Positions 10,445 to 26,277 are shown, counted from the stretch's first letter. The stretch: DNA of 64,000 nucleotides from Bacillus pumilus (GCF_009937765.1 NZ_CP047089.1:1858272-1922271); one strand, 5' to 3'. Notes: generated by a model from the letters alone, not told the origin. Program-made: numbers and translations.

Positions 10445-11038
10445 TTATTTCGCTTTTTCTTTTACATAATCAACAAGACGTTGTTTGGACTCTTCACGCG
10501 ATAATTCACCTGTATCTAGAACGAGCTCAGGTGCTGCTGGCTCTTCATATGGTGAATCAATTCCGGTGAAAAATGGAATTTCGCCATTTCTAGCTTTTTT
10601 ATATAACCCCTTTGGATCACGTTCTTCGCATACGTTCAAATCACATTTCACAAACACTTCGTGAAATTCCCCTGCTTCCACTAACTGTCTGACAATGCGG
10701 CGGTCTTCTTGAAATGGAGAAATAAAAGCCGTGATAACTATCGTTCCTTGCTCAACAAACAATTTCGCCACTTCTCCGATGCGGCGGATGTTCTCTTTTC
10801 TGTCATCATCTGAAAACCCTAAATCTTTATTCAATCCATGCCGCACATTATCACCATCAAGAACGGTCACTTGATAACCTTGTTCAAACAGCTCTCTAGC
10901 CGCTGCATTTGCAATTGTTGATTTACCTGATCCACTTAGACCTGTGAGCCAAATAATGCCGCTTTTATGATTGTTTTTCTGTTGATATTCTTTTTTTGTA
11001 ATAGATGAATCATGCCACACGATATGTTCGTTGCTCAT
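10445..11038 (-). CDS. cysC: Adenylyl-sulfate (APS) kinase
   Basis: CysC phosphorylates APS to PAPS with ATP. The P-loop GLSGSGKST is at residues 33-41, followed by the [16 protein letters not shown] motif that binds APS and the [25 protein letters not shown] region near the C-terminus (in two pieces: [10 protein letters not shown] and FTGIDSPYE are the key parts). The start at 11038 ([10 protein letters not shown]) has GGAGGG 7 bases before it; a start at 11053 would overlap this ribosome binding site. This gives 197 residues. It follows sat directly. Confidence 0.93.
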   Translation of the reverse strand: MSNEHIVWHDSSITKKEYQQKNNHKSGIIWLTGLSGSGKSTIANAAARELFEQGYQVTVLDGDNVRHGLNKDLGFSDDDRKENIRRIGEVAKLFVEQGTIVITAFISPFQEDRRIVRQLVEAGEFHEVFVKCDLNVCEERDPKGLYKKARNGEIPFFTGIDSPYEEPAAPELVLDTGELSREESKQRLVDYVKEKAK

Positions 11039-11052
11039 GCCATACCCTCCCA

Positions 11053-12189
11053 TTAAGATACCGTCGTTTTTAATCCTTCGATTAATGTTTCAATGACTTC
11101 TTTTCGGCTGAACGTGCTTGGCGGTAATTCTCCGTTTCTTAGCATCGTTCGAACCTTTGTACCTGAAAGAATGACATGCTCGCTTTTATCGTGAGGACAT
11201 GTTTTTGGTGTTGCCATTGCTTCACATGTATTACAGTAGAAGCTATGTTCAAATTTTAACGGGGTAATGCCAATTTCTTCGCTTGTAAATTGTTCAAATA
11301 ACTCCTGCGCCTCGTATGTGCCGTAATAATCACCAACACCTGCATGATCTCTTCCCACAATAAAGTGAGTACAGCCATAATTTTTACGAACAAGTGCGTG
11401 AAAGATTGCTTCCTTTGGTCCAGCATAACGCATTGCCGCAGGAAAAACACCTAAAAAGACGCGATCTTTTGGGTAATAACCGTTCAATAACACTTGATAA
11501 CTTTTCATTCTCACATCTGCCGGAATATCGTCTGATTTTGTTTCGCCGACAAGTGGATTTAAAAACAAACCATCGACGGTTTCAAGTGCTGTCTTTTGAA
11601 TATATTCATGGGCACGGTGAACAGGGTTTCTCGTTTGGAAACCAACAATGGTTTTCCAGCCGTTCTCCTTAAAATGACGTCTTGTTTCTTCCGGCTCATA
11701 CGTAAATTGAGGGAATGGTTTTTCGCTGCGTTTCGTCAGTGTAATTTTACCACCAATGTAAGTGTCACCGCGTTCAAATAATTTTTTCACACCTGGATGA
11801 TTGCGGTCATCAGTTTTGTACACATTCACCGCTTCTTTTTCTTTATCTGGTGTGTACTGATCCTCTACTTCAATTACGCCATATACAGTTCCATTATACG
11901 ATAGACGCACAATATCGCCTTGATGGATTTCCGCTGCCTTTTCCTTTGTCACTGGCAGTGTAATAGGAAGAGACCAAACGACACCACTTGCTAGCCGCAT
12001 ACTGCTCACAACGGATTCATAATCAGCTTTTGTTAAAAATCCTTCAATTGGGCTATACCCACCAATTGCTATGAGTTCAAGGTCTGCAAAAGAGATAGCA
12101 TCTAGTTCAATTTCCTTTGCAACCGTGCTGAGATCATATTCTTCATTTACTCGATTAATTAATACGCCACCATGTGGTGTTAAACTCAT
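11053..12189 (-). CDS. sat: Sulfate adenylyltransferase (ATP sulfurylase)
   Basis: Sat activates sulfate with ATP to form APS, the entry reaction of sulfate assimilation. It is a 378-residue homo-oligomeric type enzyme with no fused kinase. The [10 protein letters not shown] motif is at 185-194 and GRDHAG at 279-284, both parts of the active site. A C-terminal zinc-binding-like cluster, [19 protein letters not shown], is present. The start at 12189 (MSLTPHGG) is preceded by GAGAGGAAG; an upstream in-frame ATG at 12213 is less likely. It is cotranscribed between cysP and cysC. Confidence 0.94.
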   Translation of the reverse strand: MSLTPHGGVLINRVNEEYDLSTVAKEIELDAISFADLELIAIGGYSPIEGFLTKADYESVVSSMRLASGVVWSLPITLPVTKEKAAEIHQGDIVRLSYNGTVYGVIEVEDQYTPDKEKEAVNVYKTDDRNHPGVKKLFERGDTYIGGKITLTKRSEKPFPQFTYEPEETRRHFKENGWKTIVGFQTRNPVHRAHEYIQKTALETVDGLFLNPLVGETKSDDIPADVRMKSYQVLLNGYYPKDRVFLGVFPAAMRYAGPKEAIFHALVRKNYGCTHFIVGRDHAGVGDYYGTYEAQELFEQFTSEEIGITPLKFEHSFYCNTCEAMATPKTCPHDKSEHVILSGTKVRTMLRNGELPPSTFSRKEVIETLIEGLKTTVS

Positions 12190-12244
12190 TTGTATCTTCC
12201 TCTCAATGTTCATATTTAGTAGATGTTAATAGTCGGATTTAACA

Positions 12245-13309
12245 TTAAATCCCGCCGCCCTGTTCATGAATCGAGCTGCTCTCATTTTTGACTGCCTTCA
12301 TCAGACTTAGCGCACCAAGTGAGGCAAGCAGTACACTCATCATGATAAAGATAGAGTAATAGTCACCTTTTAAGAAAAGGCTCACTAGCAAATACGATAG
12401 ACTAAGTGATAAAAAGGGTGATACTACCCACACTTTCAGCATTTTTTTCACCACATGTTTATGAAAAATATTAGGTCCACCTTTTGCCATGCCAAGTCCA
12501 ATGATAGACGAGGAGGTGATTTGGGTAAGTGGAACAGGTAGCCCAAAAATAGAGCTGATGATGACAAGTCCAGCACCGGTACCTGAAAGCAATATCCCTT
12601 CGCCCGTTTGATAGCGGGTGATTTTCTTTCCATTTGTTTCTAGTACCCTTCTTCCTAATAAAAGAGCACCAAGTGCAACGAAAAGCCCACCGTAAAGCGT
12701 TCCTTGCCCAACAGATAAAATGCCTGAAGCAACAAGGGGACCTACAGCATTGGCGACATTGTTCATCCCAGCAGAAAATGCTTCTAGAAATCCACTAATG
12801 ATCAAAATAATCGATAAAATCAAAGTCCCTTTTTTTGAAAAGGTTCGTTTCGGGAACATTCTGATGATTTTGACTACAATGAATGTAAAAAGAAAAGCAA
12901 CAATAGGAATGATGACCCAAAAGGACACGATGACTAAAATGGATTTCACATACAATACTTTATACGCTACCGCAACTCCAACGACAGCACCTACTGTCAC
13001 CTCACTCGTTGATAAAGGGATCGCCATCAAATTCGCTATAAAGAGTGATAATGCAGCAGAACCAATAATAATACAAACAATTTCAAGTGTAATGACGGAT
13101 TCAGGCATAATCCCAGAACTGATGGTTTTGACGACCTCACCGCCGCCAATGACTGATCCTGCTAAAATCCCAACCGCACATACACTGAGTGCAAAGATTG
13201 GCTTTCGAATCGCGCCTGATCCGTATGCGATGCCCATTGAAGCAGCTGCACCACTCGCGCCAATGTTTAGCGCGAAAAATAAACTAAATAAAATTGCGGC
13301 AATTTCCAT
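12245..13309 (-). CDS. cysP: Sulfate permease CysP (PiT family)
   Basis: CysP is a membrane sulfate transporter related to inorganic phosphate transporters (PiT). It has 354 residues with about ten to eleven hydrophobic helices. The duplicated PiT signature is visible: ALNIGASGAAASMGIAYGSGA near the N-terminus and GMNNVANAVGPLVASGILS in the second half. These replace the GxNDxAN motifs of phosphate carriers. Its place between cysH and sat supports sulfate rather than phosphate as the substrate, as shown for the B. subtilis protein. Confidence 0.92.
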   Translation of the reverse strand: MEIAAILFSLFFALNIGASGAAASMGIAYGSGAIRKPIFALSVCAVGILAGSVIGGGEVVKTISSGIMPESVITLEIVCIIIGSAALSLFIANLMAIPLSTSEVTVGAVVGVAVAYKVLYVKSILVIVSFWVIIPIVAFLFTFIVVKIIRMFPKRTFSKKGTLILSIILIISGFLEAFSAGMNNVANAVGPLVASGILSVGQGTLYGGLFVALGALLLGRRVLETNGKKITRYQTGEGILLSGTGAGLVIISSIFGLPVPLTQITSSSIIGLGMAKGGPNIFHKHVVKKMLKVWVVSPFLSLSLSYLLVSLFLKGDYYSIFIMMSVLLASLGALSLMKAVKNESSSIHEQGGGI

Positions 13310-13322
13310 ACACTATGCTCCC

Positions 13323-14024
13323 TTACTCATGTAATCCGCACTCAGTCTTAGCTGTGCCTGACCATCTGCCAGACCGCAGATCCTCGGCAGTAAATGCTGG
13401 CTGTGTACACGGCGCACAGCCGATACTTGGATATCCCTGATCGTGCAGCGGATTATAAGTAAGTTCTTCTCTAGATGCATATCTCCATATGTCCTTCCAC
13501 GTCCAGTGGATAAGCGGACATACTTTCACTGATTTGAATTTTTCATCCTTATTTAAAAAGTTCGTCCCTGCTCGCTTAGGTGACTGCTCTCTTCTTAAGC
13601 CAGAAAGCCATGCAGGATAGCCTGATAACGCTTCTTGCAAAGGAATGACCTTCCGCATATGGCAGCAGCTTTGAGGATCCGTTTTCCATAGTTGATCACC
13701 ATGTTGCTCGTTTTGCTCCTCCACCGTCAGCTCAGGGGTTTTCAGCACAATATCTAAACCCGGGTATCTTTCCTTTACCGCATCAATTGTGTCGTACGTT
13801 TCCTTAAAATGCAGACCTGTATCTAAAAAGACAATTCTTGCATCCTTTTTTACTTTCGCAATCAAATCAATAAGGACAATGCCTTCAATACCAAAACTAC
13901 ATGCATAAACGAGCTGATCACCATAATGACCGTATGCCCATTTCAGCACAGATAAGGCCCCTTTATACAAATCATCTTCTTGAAATGTAATGGACGGCTC
14001 TTGCCAATTTTCATAAGTTAACAT
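13323..14024 (-). CDS. cysH: Phosphoadenylyl-sulfate/adenylyl-sulfate reductase
   Basis: CysH reduces APS/PAPS to sulfite with thioredoxin. The 233-residue protein ends in ECGLHE, which holds the nucleophilic Cys229. Two cysteine pairs, in PQSCCHMRK and GCAPCTQP, are the ligands of a [4Fe-4S] cluster, which marks it as the APS-capable type and not the cluster-free PAPS type of E. coli. PP-loop residues are in YACSFGIEGIVLID. It is the first intact gene of the operon, behind a SAM riboswitch; GGGGAGAAAC precedes the ATG. Confidence 0.95.
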   Translation of the reverse strand: MLTYENWQEPSITFQEDDLYKGALSVLKWAYGHYGDQLVYACSFGIEGIVLIDLIAKVKKDARIVFLDTGLHFKETYDTIDAVKERYPGLDIVLKTPELTVEEQNEQHGDQLWKTDPQSCCHMRKVIPLQEALSGYPAWLSGLRREQSPKRAGTNFLNKDEKFKSVKVCPLIHWTWKDIWRYASREELTYNPLHDQGYPSIGCAPCTQPAFTAEDLRSGRWSGTAKTECGLHE

Positions 14025-14065
14025 TGTTTCTCCCCTTCCGGAGTATCACTACTCTTCGCACTACG

Positions 14066-14203
14066 TCAACTGATTTTTCTGTTTTCTTCCACTTGAATCA
14101 CTTGACCGTCCTGAACAATCAGTGCAACTAAACTGAATTCATATCCCCAATCAGTTTCTGCATAGTCTTCATCCTGCTTTTGCTCTCACTTCCCCCTCAC
14201 CAT
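14066..14203 (-). pseudogene. Remnant of a small DUF2292/YezD-like gene in the cysH leader
   Basis: An ATG at 14203 opens a frame of five codons, then an in-frame TGA (14188-14186). After it the same frame stays open for 39 codons to a TGA at 14068-14066. The downstream part contains FSLVALIVQDGQVIQVEEN, which looks like the core of YezD (DUF2292) proteins, typically about 55 residues and often found next to sulfur-assimilation genes. A GTG at 14192-14190 follows AGGGGG but is in another frame and stops after six codons; a one-base change would join it to the open part. I read it as a decayed or frameshifted small gene between the riboswitch terminator and cysH. The similarity is from memory and needs a search. 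Confidence 0.4.
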
Positions 14204-14210
14204 TAAAATA

Positions 14211-14245
14211 AAAAAACTTCCTTTCAGTCCGAAAGAAAGATGAGG
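14211..14245 (-). terminator. Terminator of the SAM riboswitch
   Basis: On the minus strand a CTTCCT ... AGGAAG stem, with inner TTTC/GAAA pairing, is followed by a run of seven T. It lies downstream of the SAM aptamer and upstream of cysH, as expected for the expression platform that stops transcription when SAM is abundant. Confidence 0.75.
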
Positions 14246-14259
14246 AAGCTCACGATTTC

Positions 14260-14359
14260 CTTATCTTTCAAAATAGAATCATTTTGCAGGAAGTAGCACC
14301 TTGCATATCGCAGGTTGCCGGGCTTCATCGGGCCAGTCCCTCCACCTCTCTGGATAAGT
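14260..14359 (-). promoter_or_regulatory. SAM-I riboswitch (S-box) aptamer
   Basis: The minus strand reads CTTATCCAGAGAGGTGGAGG then GACTGGCCCGATGAAGCCCG, then GCAACC, GGTGCTA, and closes with AGATAAG. These are the conserved blocks of the S-box: P1 strands, the kink-turn, the GCAACC/GGTGCTA pair and the SAM pocket. It controls the cysH operon by premature termination, linking sulfate assimilation to the SAM level. Confidence 0.95.
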
Positions 14360-14376
14360 GTTTTAATTTGTCTTAA

Positions 14377-14404
14377 ATATTAACACAATTCAAACAAAAG
14401 TCAA
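14377..14404 (-). promoter_or_regulatory. Sigma-A promoter of the cysH operon
   Basis: TTGACT (14404-14399) and TAATAT (14382-14377) with a 16-base spacer lie directly upstream of the SAM aptamer, which would begin about 15-20 bases downstream of the -10 element. Confidence 0.6.
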
Positions 14405-14470
14405 CCCGACTTTATTGATAGGATTAGTTTTTATTTAAATTTGAGTCTATTTTACTATTTTTAACCAAAT

Positions 14471-14501
14471 AAAAAAGCTGTGCGATTGTGCGCAGCTTTT
14501 T
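14471..14501 (-). terminator. Terminator of the pyr operon
   Basis: A stem of AAAAAGCTG and CAGCTTTTTT halves (with GCGC/GCAC inside) starts at the pyrE stop codon and ends in a T run. It closes the ten-gene pyrimidine operon. Confidence 0.85.
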
Positions 14502-15138
14502 AAAAGGTTTCTTCCATCCAAGATTCAGAGGAAGGATCTTGTCTCCAGCGTTTTAATTTATTCATAGCAGAAGGCTCGATTGCTTTCAGCTCAAGTGCCA
14601 CGTCTGTCAGTGTGTCATAGTCTGTTAGAGTAACATATGGAATGTTTTTCTCTTGGAATGCTGCCGTAGCTTTTGGCAAACCGTATGTGAAGATCGCGGC
14701 AACGCCTAGTACGTCACAGCCCGCTTCTTGAAGAGCAGCGACCACTTCAAGCACACTGCCTCCTGTTGAAATTAGATCTTCTACGACGACTACCTTTTGG
14801 CCTTTTGATACGGCACCTTCAATTTGATTCCCTTTTCCATGTGCTTTTGGCTTACTTCTGACATAACACATCGGAGCATTCAGACGGTCTGCCGCTAATG
14901 CCGCATGCGGGATGCCTGCTGTTGCAGTACCAGCAATCACCTCTGCTCCCTCAAAATGAGTGAGAATCAACTCTTTCAGACCTTCGGCAATGTCGTGTCT
15001 GACTTCTGGATAGGACAAGGTAAGACGGTTGTCACAATAGATCGGTGATTTGATACCGCTTGCCCATGTAAACGGTTCGTCTGGCTTCAATGAGACCGCT
15101 TTGATTTGTAATAGGTGTTTAGCGATTTTCGTTTTCAT
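14500..15138 (-). CDS. pyrE: Orotate phosphoribosyltransferase
   Basis: PyrE joins orotate to PRPP to form OMP, the fifth step of UMP synthesis. The 212 residues include the PRPP-binding signature [13 protein letters not shown] (about 117-129) and the flexible loop [14 protein letters not shown]. It is the last gene of the pyr operon; its stop codon overlaps the terminator hairpin. It begins seven bases after the pyrF stop. Confidence 0.96.
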   Translation of the reverse strand: MKTKIAKHLLQIKAVSLKPDEPFTWASGIKSPIYCDNRLTLSYPEVRHDIAEGLKELILTHFEGAEVIAGTATAGIPHAALAADRLNAPMCYVRSKPKAHGKGNQIEGAVSKGQKVVVVEDLISTGGSVLEVVAALQEAGCDVLGVAAIFTYGLPKATAAFQEKNIPYVTLTDYDTLTDVALELKAIEPSAMNKLKRWRQDPSSESWMEETF

Positions 15139-15145
15139 CTGGCAG

Positions 15146-17520
<2,375 letters not shown>

Positions 17521-17524
<4 letters not shown>

Positions 17525-20500
17525 ATCGTTACTGTCACCTCAGCATTCGTTTTCACTTCTGGCATTTCGTCTGCTCTAAATGTCATACTTTCTAGTACTC
17601 TTAAAATGGCTTCTGCTGTATCTAGCGATGTTAAGCATGCTACGCCATTTTCAACAGCTTCACGTCTGATTCTAAAGCCGTCTCTTGCTGGCTGTTTTCC
17701 TTTTGTCAGAGTGTTGATGACAAATTGGGCTTCCCCGTTTCGAATGACATCGAGAAGGTTTTTGCCTTCTTCTCCTATTTTGCCGACAACACTTGATGGG
17801 ATGGAAGCTTGTTTTAAGTAATTCGCCGTTCCCTCTGTCGCTAAAATATGGTAGCCGATTGAATGGAATCTTCTCGCAATCTCAAGTCCTTCTTCTTTAT
17901 CCTTATCAGCAACTGTCAGAAGAACTGTCCCGTCTTTAGGAATTTGAATGCCTGATGCAATTAATCCTTTGTAAAGAGCTTTTTCGATTGTGACATCTTT
18001 CCCCATGACTTCACCTGTTGATTTCATTTCAGGTCCGAGTGTAATATCGACTCTTCTTAGTTTTGCAAAAGAGAAGACTGGAACTTTGACGTACACGCCT
18101 TCTTGCTCTGTGTGAAGTCCTTCTTCGTAGCCATAGTTTTTAAGTTTTTCTCCTAAAATAACTTTTGTCGCCAGGTTTGCCATCGGGATGCCCGTGATTT
18201 TACTTAAGAAAGGAACTGTCCGGCTTGAACGCGGGTTCACTTCAAGTACGAACACTTCACCTTTTGAGAGAACAAATTGAATGTTTAGTAGCCCAATGAT
18301 GTTGAGTCCTTTTGCAAGCTTGATCGTGTATTCTGCAATCTTCGCTTTGATCTCTTCAGATAAGGTTTGCGGCGGGTAAACCGCAATCGAGTCACCAGAG
18401 TGAACCCCAGCTCTTTCAATGTGTTCCATAATGCCTGGGATCACGACAGTTTCGCCATCAGACACGGCATCTACTTCAATTTCTTTACCTGTCAAATACT
18501 TGTCAATTAAGACTGGGTGCTGCGGATTGACTTTCACCGCATTCTCCATGTAGTGAAGAAGCTCGGCTTCTTGATAAACGATTTCCATTGCGCGACCGCC
18601 TAATACATAGGAAGGGCGGACAAGGACTGGGTAGCCGATCTGATTGGCAATCGCTACAGCTTCTGGCACTGACGTAGCTGTTTTCCCTTTAGGCTGCGGC
18701 ACGCCAAGTGTTTCTAATGTTTGTTCAAACTTGTCTCGGTTTTCAGCTCGATCTAGGTCTTCAAGAGAAGTGCCGAGAATCTTCACTCCTCTATTTGATA
18801 GTTCGTCTGCTAGGTTGATGGCTGTTTGTCCGCCGAACTGGACAACGACTCCTTCAGGCTGCTCTAGATCAATAATGTGCATCACATCTTCTACAGTAAG
18901 TGGTTCAAAGTAGAGCTTGTCCGAAATACTAAAGTCTGTTGAGACCGTTTCAGGGTTGTTGTTAATAATGATTGCTTCATAGCCTGCTTGTTTAATTGCC
19001 CACACAGAATGAACAGTCGCATAATCAAATTCTACTCCTTGCCCGATTCTGATAGGACCTGAGCCTAATACGATGACACTTTTCTTGTCTGTACGTTCTG
19101 ATTCATTTTCATTTTCATATGTGCTGTAGAAATATGGCGTCTCTGATTCAAATTCAGCCGCACACGTATCTACCATTTTGTAAACAGGTACGATGCCTGT
19201 TTCTTGTCTTAGCGTGTAGACATCCGCTTCATTCATATTCCACTCGCGGCTAATATAGATGTCTGAGAAGCCTTTTTCTTTCGCTTCTTTTAATACGTCT
19301 GGATTGCCTTTGTTTTCTTTTAATGTCTTTTCAAAAGCGATGATGCCTTCCAGCTTATGAAGGAAGAAGTAATCAATTTTTGAGAATTCATGTATTTGTT
19401 CAACCGTATACCCTCTTCTAAGCGCCTCGGCGATATAGAATAATCGTTCGTCTCCCGCCTTGATAATCCGCTTTTCAAGCACTTCGTTTGTGATATCTGC
19501 TTCATCTTTTAATTCAATGTGATGCACATCAGCTTCAAGTGAACGGACAGCCTTTAGAAGCGACTCTTCTAACGTACGGCCGATCGCCATTACTTCACCC
19601 GTTGCTTTCATTTGTGTGCCAAGACGTCTGTTGGCAGATTCGAATTTATCAAACGGCCAGCGCGGAATTTTAGACACAATATAGTCAAGTGCCGGTTCGA
19701 AGGCGGCATAGGTTTTACCTGTGACTGGGTTCATCATTTCATCAAGCGTTAAGCCGACAGCAATTTTCGCTGCAAGTTTCGCAATTGGATAACCCGTTGC
19801 TTTCGACGCAAGTGCTGAAGAACGACTCACACGCGGATTCACTTCAATGATATAGTATTGAAAGCTGTCTGGATCAATCGCCAGCTGTACGTTACATCCG
19901 CCTTCAATCCCAAGTGCACGGATCAGCTTGAGCGACACATTGCGAAGCAGCTGATATTCACGGTCACTTAACGTTTGGCTTGGCGCCACAACGATACTGT
20001 CACCTGTGTGGATACCGACTGGATCAAAGTTTTCCATGTTACAAACAACGATTGCATGATCACCGCTATCACGCATGACTTCATATTCAATTTCTTTAAA
20101 GCCTGCAATACTTTTTTCAAGTAAGCATTGTGTGACTGGACTTAGCTTCAACCCGTTTTCGACGATTTCCTTTAGTTCTTGCTCGTTTGTACAAATTCCG
20201 CCGCCTGTTCCGCCTAATGTATAAGCTGGTCTCACAATGACTGGGAAACCGATTTGGTTCGTAAACGCCATCGCTTCTTCTAGGTTATGGATGATTTCAC
20301 TTTCTGGTACAGGCTCATTTAGTTCATTCATCAAATTTCGGAATAGATCTCTGTCTTCTGCTTTTTGAATAGCTGACAGCTTTGTCCCTAATACTTCAAC
20401 ACCGCATTCAGCGAGTACGCCAAGATCTGATAATTCAACAGCTAGGTTCAATCCAGTTTGTCCGCCAAGTGTTGGCAAGATCGCATCAGGACGTTCTTTT

Positions 20501-20736
20501 CGAATGATGCGTGTTAAGAATTCTGGTGTCAGTGGTTCGATGTATACCTTATCGGCCATTTCTGTATCTGTCATGATCGTCGCAGGGTTCGAGTTCACAA
20601 GAACGACTTCATAGCCCTCTTCTTTTAGCGCTAAGCAAGCCTGTGTACCTGCATAGTCAAACTCTGCTGCCTGACCAATGATGATTGGACCTGATCCGAT
20701 CACTAAAATCTTTTTGATATCTACGCGTTTTGGCAT
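17521..20736 (-). CDS. pyrAB: Carbamoyl-phosphate synthase, pyrimidine-specific, large subunit
   Basis: The 1071-residue large subunit makes carbamoyl phosphate from bicarbonate, ammonia (from PyrAA) and two ATP. It shows the internal duplication of two ATP-grasp halves. [20 protein letters not shown] and [11 protein letters not shown] are in the first half; [15 protein letters not shown] and [11 protein letters not shown] are in the second. A C-terminal MGS-like allosteric domain (about 930-1071) is where UMP and PRPP act in the family. The start overlaps the end of pyrAA by 16 bases. Confidence 0.96.
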
Positions 20737-21811
20737 ACTTCTTCCCCTTCTTTCTCAGTTGTATGAATCATATCCATGAACTGGTCGAATAAGTAGTTCG
20801 CATCTTCTGGACCTGGTGATGCTTCTGGATGGTACTGGACAGTGAATGCTGGTGCTTCTTTATGTTTTAAACCTTCAATTGTATTGTCGTTTAGTGCGAT
20901 ATGTGTGACTTCGAGCACGTCCTCGTTAATGGCACTAACTGTGTAGCCATGGTTTTGAGATGTCAATGTCACCTTGCCAGTTGCTAGTTCTTTCACTGGA
21001 TGATTTGAGCCTCTGTGACCGAATTTCATTTTTTCAGTACTTGCGCCGCATGCCAGCGCGAATAATTGATGTCCTAGGCAAATACCAAAGAGTGGAACCT
21101 TTCCAATCAATTGCTGAATCATCTCGACTGCTTCTGGTACATCCACAGGATCCCCAGGGCCGTTTGAAAGCATGATTCCATCTGGCTTAAGCTGCAGTAC
21201 TTCATCTGCCGTGATATTGTACGGCACCACAATGACATCACAGTCCCGTTTATTAAGCTCTCGCAAAATACCGTGCTTCATACCGTAATCGACAAGGACA
21301 ATTCTTTTTCCTCTTCCTGGGCTTGGGTACGCATTTTTCACAGATACTTGACTTACTTGATCTGTTGGCAGCTGCATCGTTTGAAGGCGGCTCACAACGT
21401 CTTCTACTTGTTCATCCGGTCCTGCAAAAGCTCCTCTTAATGTGCCTGCACTCCGAATCATGCGTGTCAGCTTGCGTGTATCTATTCCGCTAAGACCCGG
21501 GATGTTTTTCATTTTTAAATACTCATCAAGCGAGTATGCAGAGCGCCAGTTTGAGGGCTTTTCACAAAGTTCCTTCACAATCAACCCTTTTACAAACGGT
21601 GTGATCGATTCAAAATCATCACGATTAATGCCGTAGTTGCCGATAAGCGGGTAAGTGAGTGTGACAATTTGTCCGCAGTATGATGGATCAGACAAAATTT
21701 CTTGATAACCTGTCATCCCTGTATTAAAGACGACTTCTCCGACTGATGATTCTAAGCTGCCAAAGCCTGTTCCTTCGAATACTGTTCCATTTTCTAGCAC
21801 TAAGCGTCTCT

Positions 21812-21815
<4 letters not shown>
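20721..21815 (-). CDS. pyrAA: Carbamoyl-phosphate synthase, pyrimidine-specific, small subunit
   Basis: The 364-residue glutaminase subunit hydrolyses glutamine and channels ammonia to PyrAB. The N-terminal CPSase domain starts [20 protein letters not shown]. The C-terminal class I glutamine amidotransferase has [14 protein letters not shown] with the nucleophilic Cys, and the [11 protein letters not shown] motif with the catalytic His and Glu. It overlaps pyrC by four bases (ATGA). Confidence 0.96.
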
Positions 21816-24026
<2,211 letters not shown>

Positions 24027-24043
24027 TCATCACTTTCAGGTTC

Positions 24044-24144
24044 AAAAAAACCCTAAGCCTCGGCAGCTTAGGGTTCTCCAAAAGAAGCAGCGGCACGTTC
24101 GTGCATTCTGCTCATTTTAGAACCCTTGTCAGCCTCACTGGACT
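24044..24144 (-). promoter_or_regulatory. PyrR attenuator 3 (pyrP-pyrB)
   Basis: The PyrR-binding hairpin sequence AGTCCAGTGAGGCTGACAAG is at 24144-24121 and overlaps the end of pyrP. A terminator with a CCCTAAGC/GCTTAGGG stem and seven T follows at 24075-24044. PyrR bound with UMP is known to free the terminator in this arrangement. Confidence 0.93.
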
Positions 24145-25463
24145 TCTTTTAAAAGGTTTTCTGTATTCGATTCATTTGACTCGTCATCATCCGCTTTTGG
24201 CTGAGGCAGGATCAGGTTTAACAAGACACCTGTGATGGCAGCAAGTGCCATTCCAGATAGCGTGAGGTTGATTTGTTTCACCTCAATGAATGCCCCGCCA
24301 ATTCCGATGACTAAGATGACTGATGCGATAATGAGATTACGTTTTTCTTCAAAATTCACTTTATGATCAATCAGAATTCTCAGACCGCTTGAGGCAATGA
24401 TCCCAAAGAGCAGGAACGAAACGCCTCCCATGACCGCGGACGGCACTGTACTGATTAATGCTGAGATTTTTCCGACAAAGCCGAAGCAGATAGCAAAGAC
24501 TGCTGCTCCGCCGATGACGAAGATACTGAACACTCTTGTAATGGCAAGGACGCCGATGTTCTCTCCATACGTTGTTGTCGGTGGTCCGCCAATGAGTGAA
24601 GCGAAGATTGTCGCCGCACTGTCTCCTAAAATGGAGCGATGAAGACCAGGTTTTTTAATGAAATCTTGCCCTACAACTTTACTTAACACCACTTGGTGGC
24701 CGATATGCTCAGACATTGTCACAAAGGCAACCGGCACCATCACAGTGAGAATGCTTAATGTCACAGCAGGTGTGTAATCGACAAATGGTACGACGAAGTC
24801 TGGTACAGCAAACCATTTTGCATCTATGACCGGCTGAAAATTTACAATGCCTTGTGATAAGGCAAAGAGATAGCCGCTGATTATGCCAATTAATACTGGA
24901 ATCAAGCTTAGGAAGCCTCTTAGGAAAATCATGCTGATAATCGTGACAGCCAGTGTGAAGCCGGCGACCGTTAAGTGCTTCAGGCTGTAAACAAGCTCAG
25001 TGGCATTTGGATCAACATACATCGCCATGTTAACAGCTGTTCCAGCGAGTCCAAGTCCGATGACCATAATGACCGGCCCTACGACGACTGGCGGCAGAAG
25101 TTTCATCAGCCAGCCTGTGCCAAGCCATTTTATAAATAGTGCAATGAGTGCATACGCGACACCCGCCATGAAGGCACCAACCATTGCGGCTCCAGGGCCG
25201 CCTGTTGCTTTGACATTCAGTATGGGGGCGATAAAGGCAAAGGACGAACCAAGATACGCCGGAATTTGGCCTCTTGTGATGATTAAGTAAACAATCGTTC
25301 CAACACCGCTTGAGATGAGCGCGACGGCTGGACTCATATCGATGATTTTTGGTACTAGAATGGTCGCACCAAACATGGCAAACAAATGCTGAAGGCTAAG
25401 CGACAGCCATGTGAACGGTTTTGGGATATCTCGAATGCCTAAATTGGCTTTTTGCTGACTCAT
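24135..25463 (-). CDS. pyrP: Uracil permease
   Basis: PyrP imports uracil by proton symport (NCS2 family). It has 442 residues with about 12-14 hydrophobic helices. Family motifs include FTWLSLSLQHLFAMFGATILVP, written in two parts as FTWLSLSLQHLFAM and FGATILVP, and GDSAATIFASLIGGPPTTTYGENIGV (key part GGPPTTTYGENIG). The C-terminal tail is acidic and soluble. It lies between pyrR and pyrB with an attenuator on each side, as in other Bacillus. Confidence 0.95.
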   Translation of the reverse strand: MSQQKANLGIRDIPKPFTWLSLSLQHLFAMFGATILVPKIIDMSPAVALISSGVGTIVYLIITRGQIPAYLGSSFAFIAPILNVKATGGPGAAMVGAFMAGVAYALIALFIKWLGTGWLMKLLPPVVVGPVIMVIGLGLAGTAVNMAMYVDPNATELVYSLKHLTVAGFTLAVTIISMIFLRGFLSLIPVLIGIISGYLFALSQGIVNFQPVIDAKWFAVPDFVVPFVDYTPAVTLSILTVMVPVAFVTMSEHIGHQVVLSKVVGQDFIKKPGLHRSILGDSAATIFASLIGGPPTTTYGENIGVLAITRVFSIFVIGGAAVFAICFGFVGKISALISTVPSAVMGGVSFLLFGIIASSGLRILIDHKVNFEEKRNLIIASVILVIGIGGAFIEVKQINLTLSGMALAAITGVLLNLILPQPKADDDESNESNTENLLKEVQ

Positions 25464-25495
25464 GATTTTTCCTCCTAGATGTGTCCTTTTTCATT

Positions 25496-25603
25496 AAAAA
25501 AGCCTCTTTGCAAGTATGCGCAAAGAGGCCTAGAAAAACCGTACACGTCTTGTTAACCGTGCTCAGTGTCTCTGTTATTGCCCTCTTTGCAAACTCTCTG
25601 GAA
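25496..25603 (-). promoter_or_regulatory. PyrR attenuator 2 (pyrR-pyrP)
   Basis: A PyrR site TTCCAGAGAGTTTGCAAAGA lies at 25603-25581. It is followed by an antiterminator region and a terminator with a GCCTCTTTG/CAAAGAGGC stem and T run (25529-25496). The GCAAAGAGG of the binding site repeats part of the terminator stem, consistent with mutually exclusive folding. Confidence 0.92.
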
Positions 25604-25617
25604 TGCATTTAAAAAGG

Positions 25618-26163
<546 letters not shown>

Positions 26164-26184
26164 TTACACCTCTTTTTGACAAAT

Positions 26185-26277
26185 AAAAAGCCCCTTCTGC
26201 AAAGGGCAGAGAGGGGCGTTCATTTGTGCATACACGTGCACAAATTGATCCGTTATCCTTCTCAGCCTCTCTGGACT
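26185..26277 (-). promoter_or_regulatory. PyrR attenuator 1 (pyr leader)
   Basis: The PyrR-binding hairpin AGTCCAGAGAGGCTGAGAAG is at 26277-26255. The terminator at 26217-26185 has a GCCCCTCT/AGAAGGGGC stem and ends in TTTTTATTT. It is upstream of pyrR and controls the whole operon. Confidence 0.94.

Noticed and set aside
12720-13334. Plus-strand open frame of about 200 codons
   Set aside because: It is the complement of cysP, whose hydrophobic codons leave the opposite strand open. The minus-strand protein has PiT motifs and operon context.
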